In this document: positions 16,997 through 25,385 of the stretch, piece by piece
Position numbering within the stretch: the stretch's first letter is position 1
Layout: every line of letters begins with the position of its first letter
DNA from: Streptomyces solincola
GTDB taxonomy: Bacteria; Actinomycetota; Actinomycetes; Streptomycetales; Streptomycetaceae
Assembly (NCBI RefSeq): GCF_002982015.1
Contig: NZ_PVLV01000085.1
Span: forward strand, 1-64,000
Reading direction: 5' to 3'
DNA length: 64,000 nt
The notes under the pieces: model-generated
The model's input: only the letters and a program-made list of their open reading frames with translations
The model's database searches: none
Told to the model about the DNA's origin: nothing
Position numbers and translations under genes: made by a program

Positions 16997-19147
16997 TCAG
17001 GTGTCGAAGAGGCCGTAGCGCTCGCGCACGGGGCGGAGGACATTGAGCGTGTCCCCCTCGTTGTCAGCGAGGTAGGCGAACTCTTCGACGCGAGCCAGTT
17101 CGCGACGGAGCAGGCTGCGTTCGGTCTCGTACTGAATCGCGTCCCCGCCCGCAGGCGGCACGACGACGAAGTCGATGATGTCCGCGCGCTTCTTGCCGGG
17201 CGCCTTACGCAGGACGCGGCCGCGGCGCTGGATGAACTGGCGGGGGTTGGAGGAACTGGACAGGAGGTAGGCAGTCCGGGAGGCCGGAATGTCCACGCCT
17301 TCGTCCAGGCAGCGCATGGAGGAGATGACCTGGAGGTCGTTGTTCTCGAAGCGGCGCAGAATGTCCAGGCGGGCCGAGCGCTTGGTCTCCGAGGTGTAGC
17401 GGGCAGCGGGCATGTGCAGCTCGTTGCCGACCATCTCCATGACCTGGTCAATCTGACGTGGGCCGTCGATGCCGTGTTCGTAGAGAAGGGGATGCTTGCC
17501 CTCGGCGCAGTAGATCAGCTGGTGGCTGGTGTCCCGGCGCCTCTCGATCTCCGCGTGGAGGATCTCTAGCTTGCCGCGGGCGTGGCCGATGATGTCGGCG
17601 CGCTTCTTCAGAAGTCGGCCGAGCGGGCTGTCCCGGTCGGCGGTCTCCTTCAGGTCTGTGCCGCCCGCGATCAGGCGGGCGATCTTCGCACTGGTCTCTG
17701 CGTACAGTTCGGCTTCTTCGTCGTCCAGCTCCACGAGGATGGGCGTGTAGGTGTAGCGGCACAGGGCGCTACGGCGGATGGCTTCGCCGATGCCCATCTC
17801 GAAGACGACTCGGTCGAAGTAGTCGGTGAGGGCGTCGGTGCCCTCCTCATCGAACCAGCGCTCCGGGGTGGCGGAGAGGCCGAGGCGGTACTGGGCCTTC
17901 TCCGGGAGGCGGGTACGCAGGTGCGCGGCGCCGAGGTTGTGGGCCTCGTCCGCGATGAGGAGGAGGTGCCCCTGGTAGGAGCTGAGCAGGTTCTTGAAGG
18001 CATCGCCGCCGAAGGTGGCGTTGGTGGTGACAATGACGCCGCCTCGGGTACCGCCGAGGGCGATGTTCTGGAGCAGGCTGTGAGCGCGCGGGGACCATCT
18101 GCTGGTCGCCTCGTAGGCCCGCAGCGGTGTCACGCCGAACCACTCGATGTCCTTGGCCCATTGGTCGACCAGATGCTGGTACGGGGCCACGACGACGGTG
18201 AGGAGTGAGACGGATGCATCGTTCTTCCGAAGGAGCGTGCCGAGTTGGGAGGCAGCGGAAAGTGCGGTCAGGGTCTTGCCTGTGCCTGTGGCCATGCGGA
18301 GGATGCCTCGGCACTGGTTGCGGAACCAGTTCTGGACAGCTTCCTTCTGGTAGTCGCGAACCTTCAGGCTAGGCGGGATCGCAAGCGTGCCAGGAGGAGG
18401 CAGCGGCGTGGTGCGGATGGGGGTTCCGCCGGTCGGGAGGTCGTCCAGCTCGTACTGGTCGGCGGTGGCCCGGGCGCTGCGCTCGACGATCACCTTGGCG
18501 GCATCGGTGAACGGGATGACGCGCAGCATCTGCGTGCGGTTCTCCCAGAGGTCATCGAAGTCCTTGCTTATGCGCGCGGCCCGGCGTTCATCGCTCGGGT
18601 CCCAGCTCCGATAGACCTCGATCGCCTCGAAGTTGCCAACGAGACCGGAGCGGGTCTCGTTGGCGCTGCCCTTGAAGGCGATGACGTCTCGGCCGTCCCG
18701 GAAGACACCGATCTTCTCGTGGTACATGCCGACGCGACCACGCTCTTCGACATAGGCCAGCTTGAAATCGACTCGGTGCTCGGCGACCAGTCGTCCGAGC
18801 TTGCCGAGGCCGCGGGCTGCCCGCGCGTCCTCGACCGCCTGTTCCAGGTCGCGGAGGGCAGCCCGCTGGAGGACTTTGCGCAGCTCGTAGCCGTCCTCAA
18901 TGTCCTTGATGTCGGCTGGGTCAAGGTAGGGGGAGGCAATGATCCGCATGGTGCCGCCGCGCGAGGTGAACTCGTCGATTCCCTGCCCGAGCGTGGCGAT
19001 CACGGAGGCGGCGAAGTAGCCCACGGCCCGGTCGTAGGCGGTGGAGGCGGCGAGGGCAGGCAGGTAGAAATCCTCGACAAGGTTGTTGCGGTCGCTGCGG
19101 TAGTCGGACTCCGCGCCACAGTCGCGGAGGAAGGGGGAAGCCGACAT
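16997..19147 (-). CDS. DNA phosphorothioation system restriction enzyme: PLD nuclease fused to SF2 helicase
   Basis: This 716-aa protein has two parts. The N-terminal phospholipase D-like nuclease domain carries YHEKIGVF with the HxK motif (about residue 140), followed by FKGSANET. The C-terminal superfamily 2 helicase shows motif I ATGTGKT (about 290), motif II DEAH (about 397), motif III LSATP and motif VI QRRGRVLR (about 637). This architecture fits the family named DNA phosphorothioation system restriction enzyme. It would translocate on and cut DNA lacking the host phosphorothioate pattern. The start overlaps the upstream stop (TGATG), so translation is coupled. Confidence 0.88.
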   Translation of the reverse strand: MSASPFLRDCGAESDYRSDRNNLVEDFYLPALAASTAYDRAVGYFAASVIATLGQGIDEFTSRGGTMRIIASPYLDPADIKDIEDGYELRKVLQRAALRDLEQAVEDARAARGLGKLGRLVAEHRVDFKLAYVEERGRVGMYHEKIGVFRDGRDVIAFKGSANETRSGLVGNFEAIEVYRSWDPSDERRAARISKDFDDLWENRTQMLRVIPFTDAAKVIVERSARATADQYELDDLPTGGTPIRTTPLPPPGTLAIPPSLKVRDYQKEAVQNWFRNQCRGILRMATGTGKTLTALSAASQLGTLLRKNDASVSLLTVVVAPYQHLVDQWAKDIEWFGVTPLRAYEATSRWSPRAHSLLQNIALGGTRGGVIVTTNATFGGDAFKNLLSSYQGHLLLIADEAHNLGAAHLRTRLPEKAQYRLGLSATPERWFDEEGTDALTDYFDRVVFEMGIGEAIRRSALCRYTYTPILVELDDEEAELYAETSAKIARLIAGGTDLKETADRDSPLGRLLKKRADIIGHARGKLEILHAEIERRRDTSHQLIYCAEGKHPLLYEHGIDGPRQIDQVMEMVGNELHMPAARYTSETKRSARLDILRRFENNDLQVISSMRCLDEGVDIPASRTAYLLSSSSNPRQFIQRRGRVLRKAPGKKRADIIDFVVVPPAGGDAIQYETERSLLRRELARVEEFAYLADNEGDTLNVLRPVRERYGLFDT

Positions 19148-20943
19148 CAGATCAATCCCAGGTGGTTCATGAGGTCGTCCACGTCGGGGGCCTCGTCGAC
19201 GGGGTGGGGCTGCTGCTCAGCCGACGGATCGGTCTGAGCGGTGCGGGCTGCGGGGACAGCTGCTTCCTCGGAGCCAGTGTCCAGGTCTTCAGCTATACGG
19301 CGGACCATCCCTCCGCGTGCGGTGAAGGGCGCAATGGACATGGCGGCCCGCAGGCTGGACTCCTTGATGTCGAAGTCTCGGCGGAGAAGCGCCACGACCT
19401 TGTCTGCCTCAACCTGGCCGCCGTGCGCATCGACCATGTCAGAGATCAGTTCCTTGATCGGCTTGTACACCGGGAGGTGCCACTCGGTCAGCGCCCACTG
19501 GTTCCGCTGGCTCCGGCTGAAGCGGGCATCCCCTTCGATCTGCTGCCGGAGATACTGAATCCCGATGGCGACGCCCGTGCGCTCCTTCAGCTCCTCGACA
19601 GTCAGCGGGGTGTCCGCCTCGCGCAAGGCGGCCTCCACCTTGTCGAGGCGCTCGCGCTCACGCTGAAGCCCGCCGCGCGAGCCGACGCCGCTGGCAGCCT
19701 CGGTGGTCGAGGCGGACGCTTCTTCTCGGGAGAAAAGTCCCTGGGCCGGGATCGCCGCAGCGGAGGGTGCAGTCGAGTCGGAACCGTTCTGGAGGCACCA
19801 GGCTCCCCTGGCCGTGATCGCGAAGCGCGCATCCGTGAAGAGCGCCTCTGTCACTTCTCCCTGTGGCACGACTCCGTCCAGTGCACCCTCGATGAGCGAG
19901 GTGCTCATGCCCTCAGCGCAGCCTTCGAGGAGCTGCGCGATGAGGTCTCCGGGCGACGCCTCCAGACCCGCTTCGCCGGCATCCGCCAGCGTGCCTGCAA
20001 GTGGAATGGATCCGTCACTCTCTGCTTCCCTGTTTTTGACTTCCTCGGCCGCACTCGAAGGGCTATTACCCTCCGTAGCATTTTGCTCCGCCGAGGTTCC
20101 TTCGCCTCGCACTGCCCGACGCCGCTCGGAATCGGTGGAGCGATCCGGCACAACCCAGCCCTCACCCGCCGTGAAGGTGGCGTCGCGGAGCATGCGCGAG
20201 ACCACTCCAAGCTCCCCGTCCGCCGTCTCCGCCTCACCAAGAAGGTCACCAAGAGTAATAATGCTCTCGCCGTCTTTATTTACCAACAGGAGGGCAGACA
20301 GCTGCTCGACCAGCTCTGACAGCCCGCGAAAGACGACAGCGGTCTCAGTCGGCTGGGGCTTGGAGCGAGTCAACGAGATCTGGTTGCCCTTACAGTCAAG
20401 ACCGCAGTGGATCAGCCACTGACGCAGGGTGTCGAGATCGCTGGGGACAGGCACCTGGCGTGCGTCGAGAAGAGCGGAGGCTGTCGACAGGCTCATCACC
20501 TCGTCGACATCAAGATCAAGGGCTCTCACCGTGGCGGCGCCACACTCTTTCAGATCATCCATGAAGATCCACTGTCCGGTCGGGGACGCTGAGGTGGTCG
20601 CGTCCAGCCAGCGCATGCCGGTGAACAGGCGGAGGACGGTTAGCGTGTCCCCAATGTTCTCGCCAAGCCAGGCGTGGCGGTCCAGAAACGTACTGACGAG
20701 GCAAGGTTTCCGCAGGTCAAGCTCCGCATGCTCTATCCAGGCACGCAGTATCAAATCCCCCTCGACACTGCGGTTGAACTCGTCCATGAGGAAGTTTCGG
20801 CACTGCCGCGCAGTCTCCCGAAGAAGGGCATGCTGAGAAGCAAGTTCGCCCAGCGGAACTGGAGCCTCTGCGCAGAAGTGCTGCAGGACGAGGTCCCGGT
20901 TGAAGCTGCTGAGCCCCTTGTACCAACGGTCGAATGCGTTCAT
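19147..20943 (-). CDS. HTH protein with sigma-region-4-like N-terminus, first gene of the restriction operon
   Basis: This 598-aa protein starts at the ATG at 20943, where similarity to known folds begins; an upstream ATG at 21000 is possible. Residues 10-55 (NRDLVLQHFCAEAPVPLGEL and following) resemble region 4 of sigma-70 factors. A second winged-helix-like segment lies near residue 440 (TPLTVEELKERTGVAI). Between them is a low-complexity Glu/Ala/Ser linker (about 290-420), and the C-terminus is an acidic tail ending DLMNHLGLI. It may be the DNA-recognition subunit of the restriction complex or a regulator. The stop overlaps the helicase start. I do not recognise a named family. Confidence 0.75.
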   Translation of the reverse strand: MNAFDRWYKGLSSFNRDLVLQHFCAEAPVPLGELASQHALLRETARQCRNFLMDEFNRSVEGDLILRAWIEHAELDLRKPCLVSTFLDRHAWLGENIGDTLTVLRLFTGMRWLDATTSASPTGQWIFMDDLKECGAATVRALDLDVDEVMSLSTASALLDARQVPVPSDLDTLRQWLIHCGLDCKGNQISLTRSKPQPTETAVVFRGLSELVEQLSALLLVNKDGESIITLGDLLGEAETADGELGVVSRMLRDATFTAGEGWVVPDRSTDSERRRAVRGEGTSAEQNATEGNSPSSAAEEVKNREAESDGSIPLAGTLADAGEAGLEASPGDLIAQLLEGCAEGMSTSLIEGALDGVVPQGEVTEALFTDARFAITARGAWCLQNGSDSTAPSAAAIPAQGLFSREEASASTTEAASGVGSRGGLQRERERLDKVEAALREADTPLTVEELKERTGVAIGIQYLRQQIEGDARFSRSQRNQWALTEWHLPVYKPIKELISDMVDAHGGQVEADKVVALLRRDFDIKESSLRAAMSIAPFTARGGMVRRIAEDLDTGSEEAAVPAARTAQTDPSAEQQPHPVDEAPDVDDLMNHLGLI

Positions 20944-21246
20944 GGCCTTCAGAGGTAGGGGTGGACGATAGTCAGCGCGCTGGGAGCAGCGCCTCATCAC
21001 ACGCGACGATCGGGTTGCCGGTCACCGCGCGTTAAAGGCGTCATTGGGTTGTTCGTTCCAGCGCACCCCTGTGCCTCTTCCTCCCTCCTGGTACACCAGC
21101 GACAGCGCTGATGCTTCCAACGGTACGGGCGACGCCTTGAACTGATCCATGGTTCCCTGAACTGCAGCAGACGCGGAACGGCGGCCGCGGTCCTACAGCC
21201 TCACGCCGCCTCCATGTGCGGGCACACCCCGGGCAGGGAGCGCGGC

Positions 21247-21809
21247 GTGAGTGATCTGATCGAAGAGTGGGCAACGAGACTGGCGGCAACCGAACTCAGT
21301 ACCGCGCTCCCACGTCGGTGGGCGCATACACAGGGAGTGGCAGAACGTGCGACCGAGATCGGGCAGGTCCTCGGCACAAACGCCGGACTACTCGTCGCCG
21401 CCGCCACGCTGCACGATGTCGGGTACGCGCCGCGCCTGGCCGCTACCGGGTTTCATCCGCTAGACGGGGCCCGATGCCTTCGCGACGAGCACAGGGCCGA
21501 GAGCGGCTGGTGCGGCTGGTCGCGAACCACTCGTTCGCGCTCCTGGAGGCCGAGGAGCGGGGGCTGCGGGAGGAACTCGCGAGCGAGTTCCCCTTGCTGG
21601 AGGAGCCACTGCTGGTGGACGCGCTCGTTTACTGCGACATGACGACCACGCCCGATGGCGGCCAGACCACCGCTAAGGAGCGTGTCGCGAAGATCCTTGG
21701 CCGCTACGGGCACGACAGCGTGGTCGGGCGGTTCATCCGCCGGGCGACGCCAGAGATCTTCGCCGCCGTGGGGCGTGTGGGGTGCGCGCTGGCGGCTCAG
21801 CCGAGGTAG
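21247..21809 (+). pseudogene. HD-domain hydrolase, frameshifted
   Basis: The GTG at 21247 follows GGGAG. The first frame gives an HD-domain start with the motif LLVAAATLHDVGYAP and GFHPLDGARCLRDEH. Near 21490-21500 the coding signal moves to another frame and continues with RLVRLVANHSFALLEAEERG to the stop at 21809. A single-base deletion explains it. The intact parent would be a small metal-dependent phosphohydrolase of about 185 aa. Sequencing error or programmed frameshift cannot be excluded. Confidence 0.8.
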
Positions 21810-22257
21810 GGGTAGGGCCAGCGAGGTAGTCGCCGATCTGCTGGCGCATGCTGGCGTGGATGTCGTACTGGTCGAGGTCGGCCAGCTGAACGAAGCGGAC
21901 GCCGTCGGCCTCGTCGTTAATCGTCGGCTCGCGCTGAGGGGGTGGCCGATGTAGGTGTTCTCGTACTGCTGGCGGATCTCGCCGTGGCCGCCACGATGTG
22001 GCGGGGGTTGGTGTAGACGCCGAGGAAGCCGGTGATCTCGGCGACGATCCCCGTCTCCACCAGGCATTCGCGTACCACGCACTCGGTGGCGGTTTCGCCG
22101 ATGTCCTGGGCGCCGCCGGGCAGCGCCCACTGGCCGGTGTCACGGCGGCGCTGGAGCAGGGGCGCGCCGCCTGTCGTCGACGACCAAGCAGCTTGCTGGC
22201 GGGGATGAGCGTGTGGGCCTTGGGGGCATTCGCGTCGTTGTAGTCAGTCCGGCTCAT
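21797..22257 (-). pseudogene. NUDIX hydrolase, multiply frameshifted
   Basis: The N-terminus (MSRTDYNDANAPKAHTLIPA) and the C-terminus (NDEADGVRFVQLADLDQYD) lie in one frame, whereas the middle of the domain is only readable in other frames (EIRQQYENTYIGHP in one). The NUDIX box is broken by indels. It is convergent with the HD-domain remnant and overlaps its end by 13 bp. No function is expected. Confidence 0.75.
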
Positions 22258-22689
22258 GTGCGGCGATCCCCTCCTGGTTCGGGTGCCCACGGCCGTGCGC
22301 CGGTCCAGACGGCGTCGAAGCTCTGAGCGTGGTTGTCGAACCAGCCGCCTTCGGTGCCCTGTCTGAGGTGGGAGCAGCGAGCGGCGCTGGCTGGGCGTCC
22401 CCCAGACGTGAGGGTTGACCAGAAGGGTCCCGTCGTAGAGGAAGAGCGAGGTGTACAGGGTGTGGTGCCGTGCAGTCGTACCTCGCACGCCGGCTTGCCC
22501 AGAAGGGGGCGGTAGTAGGTCAGGGAGGCGCGGATCTTCGCCCGCGCGTGTCGTCGATCCCATCCTGCCGAAGCACAGACGTACGCGGGCGCCGGCCTGC
22601 GCGCGCTCGGCGAGCATCCAGGCCACGTCGGTTCGCGTTAGCGTGAAAGGCGCACCGCTCGGAGCGGCGCCGACATATGTTTCGGTCAA
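22258..22689 (-). pseudogene. Remnant of an XRE-family DUF5919 regulator
   Basis: Segments TRTDVAWMLAERAQAGARVRL and HTLYTSLFLYDGTLLVNPHV match the C-terminal DUF5919 domain found in actinobacterial XRE regulators; the rest is shifted out of frame. The N-terminal HTH is absent because the sequence is cut 33 bp from the epimerase gene. It runs directly into the NUDIX remnant, as expected for an old regulator-NUDIX operon. Confidence 0.6.
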
Positions 22690-22721
22690 TGCCGCAGTGC
22701 CGCCTCGGGTTTGGGACTGTC

Positions 22722-23738
22722 CTACAGAGGCAGCCCAAGAGCAGAGGCGACTACCTGGTCGGCCTCGTCGTGCGCGATCTGGTCCAGGGAGCCGCTGCGG
22801 CCGGGTAAGCCCGAGGCGCTGAGCCAGCGCGCTGTCGCGGAGATCCCTTCCTCAAGCCCTACAGGTGCCACCGTTGGGAAAAGCGCCCGCAGACGACTGC
22901 TATCGGCCTGAGAGTGAGGGACGTCGCCGGTGCGAGCAGACACGTGCTCCCGCCGGACGCGGTGACCAGTCGCCGACTCGATCTCCGGGATGAGGTCCAG
23001 GAGCGGTGTGCGAGTCCCGAAGGCCAGGTTCACGGGGCGGGGCTCGACGATCCGGCGGAGGAGGGCGTCGGTGAGGATGCGGCACACGGTGCCCACGTAC
23101 GTGAAGTCGCGGGTCTGGGTGCCGTCGCCGTAGACGGTCACGGGCTCGCCGGCGAGCGTGGCGCTGATCCACTTCGGGATAACCGCGGCGTAGGCGTGGT
23201 CCGCGCGCTGGCCTGGGCCGTAGACGTTGAAGAAGCGGAAGGGCAGCACGGGCAGGTCGAAACTGTGGTGGTAGGCGCCCAGGTACGCCTCCGTGGCGAG
23301 TTTGGTCACCGCGTACGGGCTCATCGGAGCTGTGGTGAGGTCCTCGTGCTTCGGCAGGCGAGGGTTCGCGCCGTACACGGAGGACGAGGACGCGGCGATC
23401 ACGTGCAGGCCGCCCGCGCGGCGTGCGGCTTCCAAGACTTGGAGGGTTCCGGTCGCGTTGGCCTCGTGGCTGGCCAGGGGGTCTCGGACCGAGCGCGGTA
23501 CGGAGGGCAGCGCGGCGAGGTGGACGATGGCGTCCGCGCCGCGGAACACCTGGTCCAGCAGGTCGGCGTTCTGGATGTCGCCCTTGAAGAAGTCGACGTC
23601 GAGGCCGGCGATGTTGGCCTCGCGGCCGGTCGAGAGGTTGTCCACCACCCGGACCTGGGCGATCTTGGGGTGGTCGGTCAAGGTACGGGCAAGGTTGCTT
23701 CCGATGAACCCGGCGCCGCCGGTGATCGCGATCTTCAC
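22722..23738 (-). CDS. NAD-dependent sugar epimerase/dehydratase
   Basis: This 338-aa extended short-chain dehydrogenase begins KIAITGGAGFIGSNLART with the Rossmann GxxGxxG motif (about residues 8-14). It has the catalytic YAVTK pentad (about residue 147) and the RFFNVYGPGQR segment typical of UDP-glucose 4-epimerase and UDP-glucuronate epimerase relatives. The GTG start follows GAAGGGAAG. It lies 11 bp after the nucleotide-sugar dehydrogenase gene in the same direction. The pair probably makes a UDP-sugar acid or its epimer for the glycosyltransferase at 29911-31053. Exact substrate unknown. Confidence 0.87.
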   Translation of the reverse strand: MKIAITGGAGFIGSNLARTLTDHPKIAQVRVVDNLSTGREANIAGLDVDFFKGDIQNADLLDQVFRGADAIVHLAALPSVPRSVRDPLASHEANATGTLQVLEAARRAGGLHVIAASSSSVYGANPRLPKHEDLTTAPMSPYAVTKLATEAYLGAYHHSFDLPVLPFRFFNVYGPGQRADHAYAAVIPKWISATLAGEPVTVYGDGTQTRDFTYVGTVCRILTDALLRRIVEPRPVNLAFGTRTPLLDLIPEIESATGHRVRREHVSARTGDVPHSQADSSRLRALFPTVAPVGLEEGISATARWLSASGLPGRSGSLDQIAHDEADQVVASALGLPL

Positions 23739-23749
23739 GTGGCTTCCCT

Positions 23750-25045
23750 TCAGAGAGAGTCGACGTGTGCGCCGACGAGCTGACGGCGGCAGTCGAGGAT
23801 GTACGGGGCGTGCGCGGTGATCAGGGGGTAGTCGAAGGCGTCGTGGTCGGCGAGGAGGACGACGGCGTCGGCCGCCGCGAGTCCGGCCGGCGTGACGTCG
23901 ACTCGCCTGAGGTTCGCCAGGCCGTCGGCGCGCGGGTGAGCGTCGTCGCTGACGTGGGGGTCGGCCGCCTGGACCTCCGCGCCCATGCCGATGAGCAGCT
24001 CCGCGATCCGCGCCGCGGGCGTCTCGCGGGCGTCCCCGGTGTTGGCCTTGTAAGCGAGGCCGAGCAGCAGTACCCGGGAGCCGTTCACGGACTTCTTGCG
24101 CTTGTTGAGTCCGTCGACCAGGCGCCGGACGACGTAGTCGGGCATGTGGTTGTTGACGTCGTTCGCGAGCTCGACGAAGCGGAAATTGCGGCCCACGGTC
24201 CGCTGGACGCGCCAGGACAAATAGGAGGGGTCTATGGGCAGGCAGTGGCCTCCCACTCCCGGCCCCGGGGTGAAGCGCATGAAGCCGAACGGCTTGGTGG
24301 AGGCCGCGTCGATGGCGGCCCAGACGTCGATGCCCAGCTCGTGCGCGAAGATCGCCAGCTCGTTGGCGAGCGCGATGTTCACGTGCCGGAAGGTGTTCTC
24401 GAGCAGCTTCGTCAGCTCGGCTTCCTTGCAACTGGCCACCGGGACGACCTTGTCGACGAGGGATGCGTAGAAGTGACGGATTGCTTCCTGGGACGCCGCA
24501 TCGATCCCGGAGACGATCTTCGGGGTGTTCTCCAGTCTCCATTTCGGGTTGCCAGGGTCGATGCGCTCAGGGCTGTAGCCAAGGTGGAAGTCGGAGCCCG
24601 CCGTCAGGCCGGAAGTGCTTTCGAGGAGGGGGCCGAATACTTCCTCCGTGGTGCCCGGGTACGTCGTGGACTCCAGGACGACGGTCGCCCCGCGAGTGAG
24701 GTGGTGGCCCAGCAGCAGCGCCGAGTCTTCGACATGGGACAGGTCCGGAGCTCCGTCGCGGAGCGGCGTGGGCACCGTGACGACCGCTACGTCGAATCCC
24801 GCGCAGTCGGAGGGGTCGAGGGTGGGCCGGTAAGCGCCGGCAGCGAGGAGGGGTGCCAGACGCGAGTCGGTGACGTCCTCGATGTAGGACTCTCCGAGCA
24901 TGAGTCGCTTGACCCGCCCCGCGTCCACGTCGAAGCCAACGACCTGGTGCCCGGCCTCGGCGGCTCTCACCGCGAGCGGGAGCCCGACATACCCCTGTCC
25001 CACGACGGCGACGCGGAGCCGCTGGGTCTCACGCTTTTCGATCAT
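23750..25045 (-). CDS. UDP-sugar 6-dehydrogenase (UDP-ManNAc/UDP-glucose dehydrogenase family)
   Basis: This 431-aa nucleotide-sugar dehydrogenase has an N-terminal NAD-binding motif VAVVGQGYVGLPLA (about residues 13-26), the YSPERIDPGN segment, the central helix with KLLENTFRHVNIALANE, and GPGVGGHCLPIDP. In that last motif the cysteine is the catalytic thiol of the two-step oxidation of the 6-OH to a carboxylate. The pattern is closest to the WecC branch. The ATG at 25045, preceded by GAGG, was chosen. It is divergent from MetRS and heads the two-gene unit with the epimerase. Confidence 0.88.
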   Translation of the reverse strand: MIEKRETQRLRVAVVGQGYVGLPLAVRAAEAGHQVVGFDVDAGRVKRLMLGESYIEDVTDSRLAPLLAAGAYRPTLDPSDCAGFDVAVVTVPTPLRDGAPDLSHVEDSALLLGHHLTRGATVVLESTTYPGTTEEVFGPLLESTSGLTAGSDFHLGYSPERIDPGNPKWRLENTPKIVSGIDAASQEAIRHFYASLVDKVVPVASCKEAELTKLLENTFRHVNIALANELAIFAHELGIDVWAAIDAASTKPFGFMRFTPGPGVGGHCLPIDPSYLSWRVQRTVGRNFRFVELANDVNNHMPDYVVRRLVDGLNKRKKSVNGSRVLLLGLAYKANTGDARETPAARIAELLIGMGAEVQAADPHVSDDAHPRADGLANLRRVDVTPAGLAAADAVVLLADHDAFDYPLITAHAPYILDCRRQLVGAHVDSL

Positions 25046-25385
25046 GCTGTCCACCTCGTTGTGTAAGCGTGCGGATGTGTACGGCGGGCGCGGCCCGTGG
25101 CGTGGCGGTGGCTCTAAGATGGGAAGCGCCTCGGCCGTACGAGACTCGCTTGGCCGCCTGTCTTGGACGGCCGAGTGCTTTTCGCGCTTCGCCCAGGCCG
25201 GTCAGAAAACCTGTGGGATGGGGAAAGCACCGGTTCGATACGATGGCGGTGGCTTGTAGACCCGTTCCGTCACCGTGCGCGACAACAGCGTGCGATCGGA
25301 GTGATCGCATCGGCTGCAGCCTCCCGACTTGGGCCCGCCGTGGCACTGTCACCGGCGCCGTACGTACGAAATGGAGCATCCGAGG
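25046..25385. promoter_or_regulatory. Divergent intergenic region, sugar dehydrogenase / MetRS
   Basis: 340 bp between two divergent genes must hold both promoters. A perfect 7-bp hairpin with a GGAGT loop lies at 25291-25309 in the MetRS leader. No T-box specifier or antiterminator sequence was recognised. Nothing else could be assigned. Confidence 0.45.

Noticed and set aside
15120-17018. Plus-strand open frame opposite the SMC-like ATPase
   Set aside because: Leu-rich antisense of a coiled-coil coding region, with no start signal or motif.
14203-19147. DndFGH restriction genes
   Set aside because: The helicase and ATPase here have PLD-SF2 and SMC layouts, not those of DndF, DndG or DndH.
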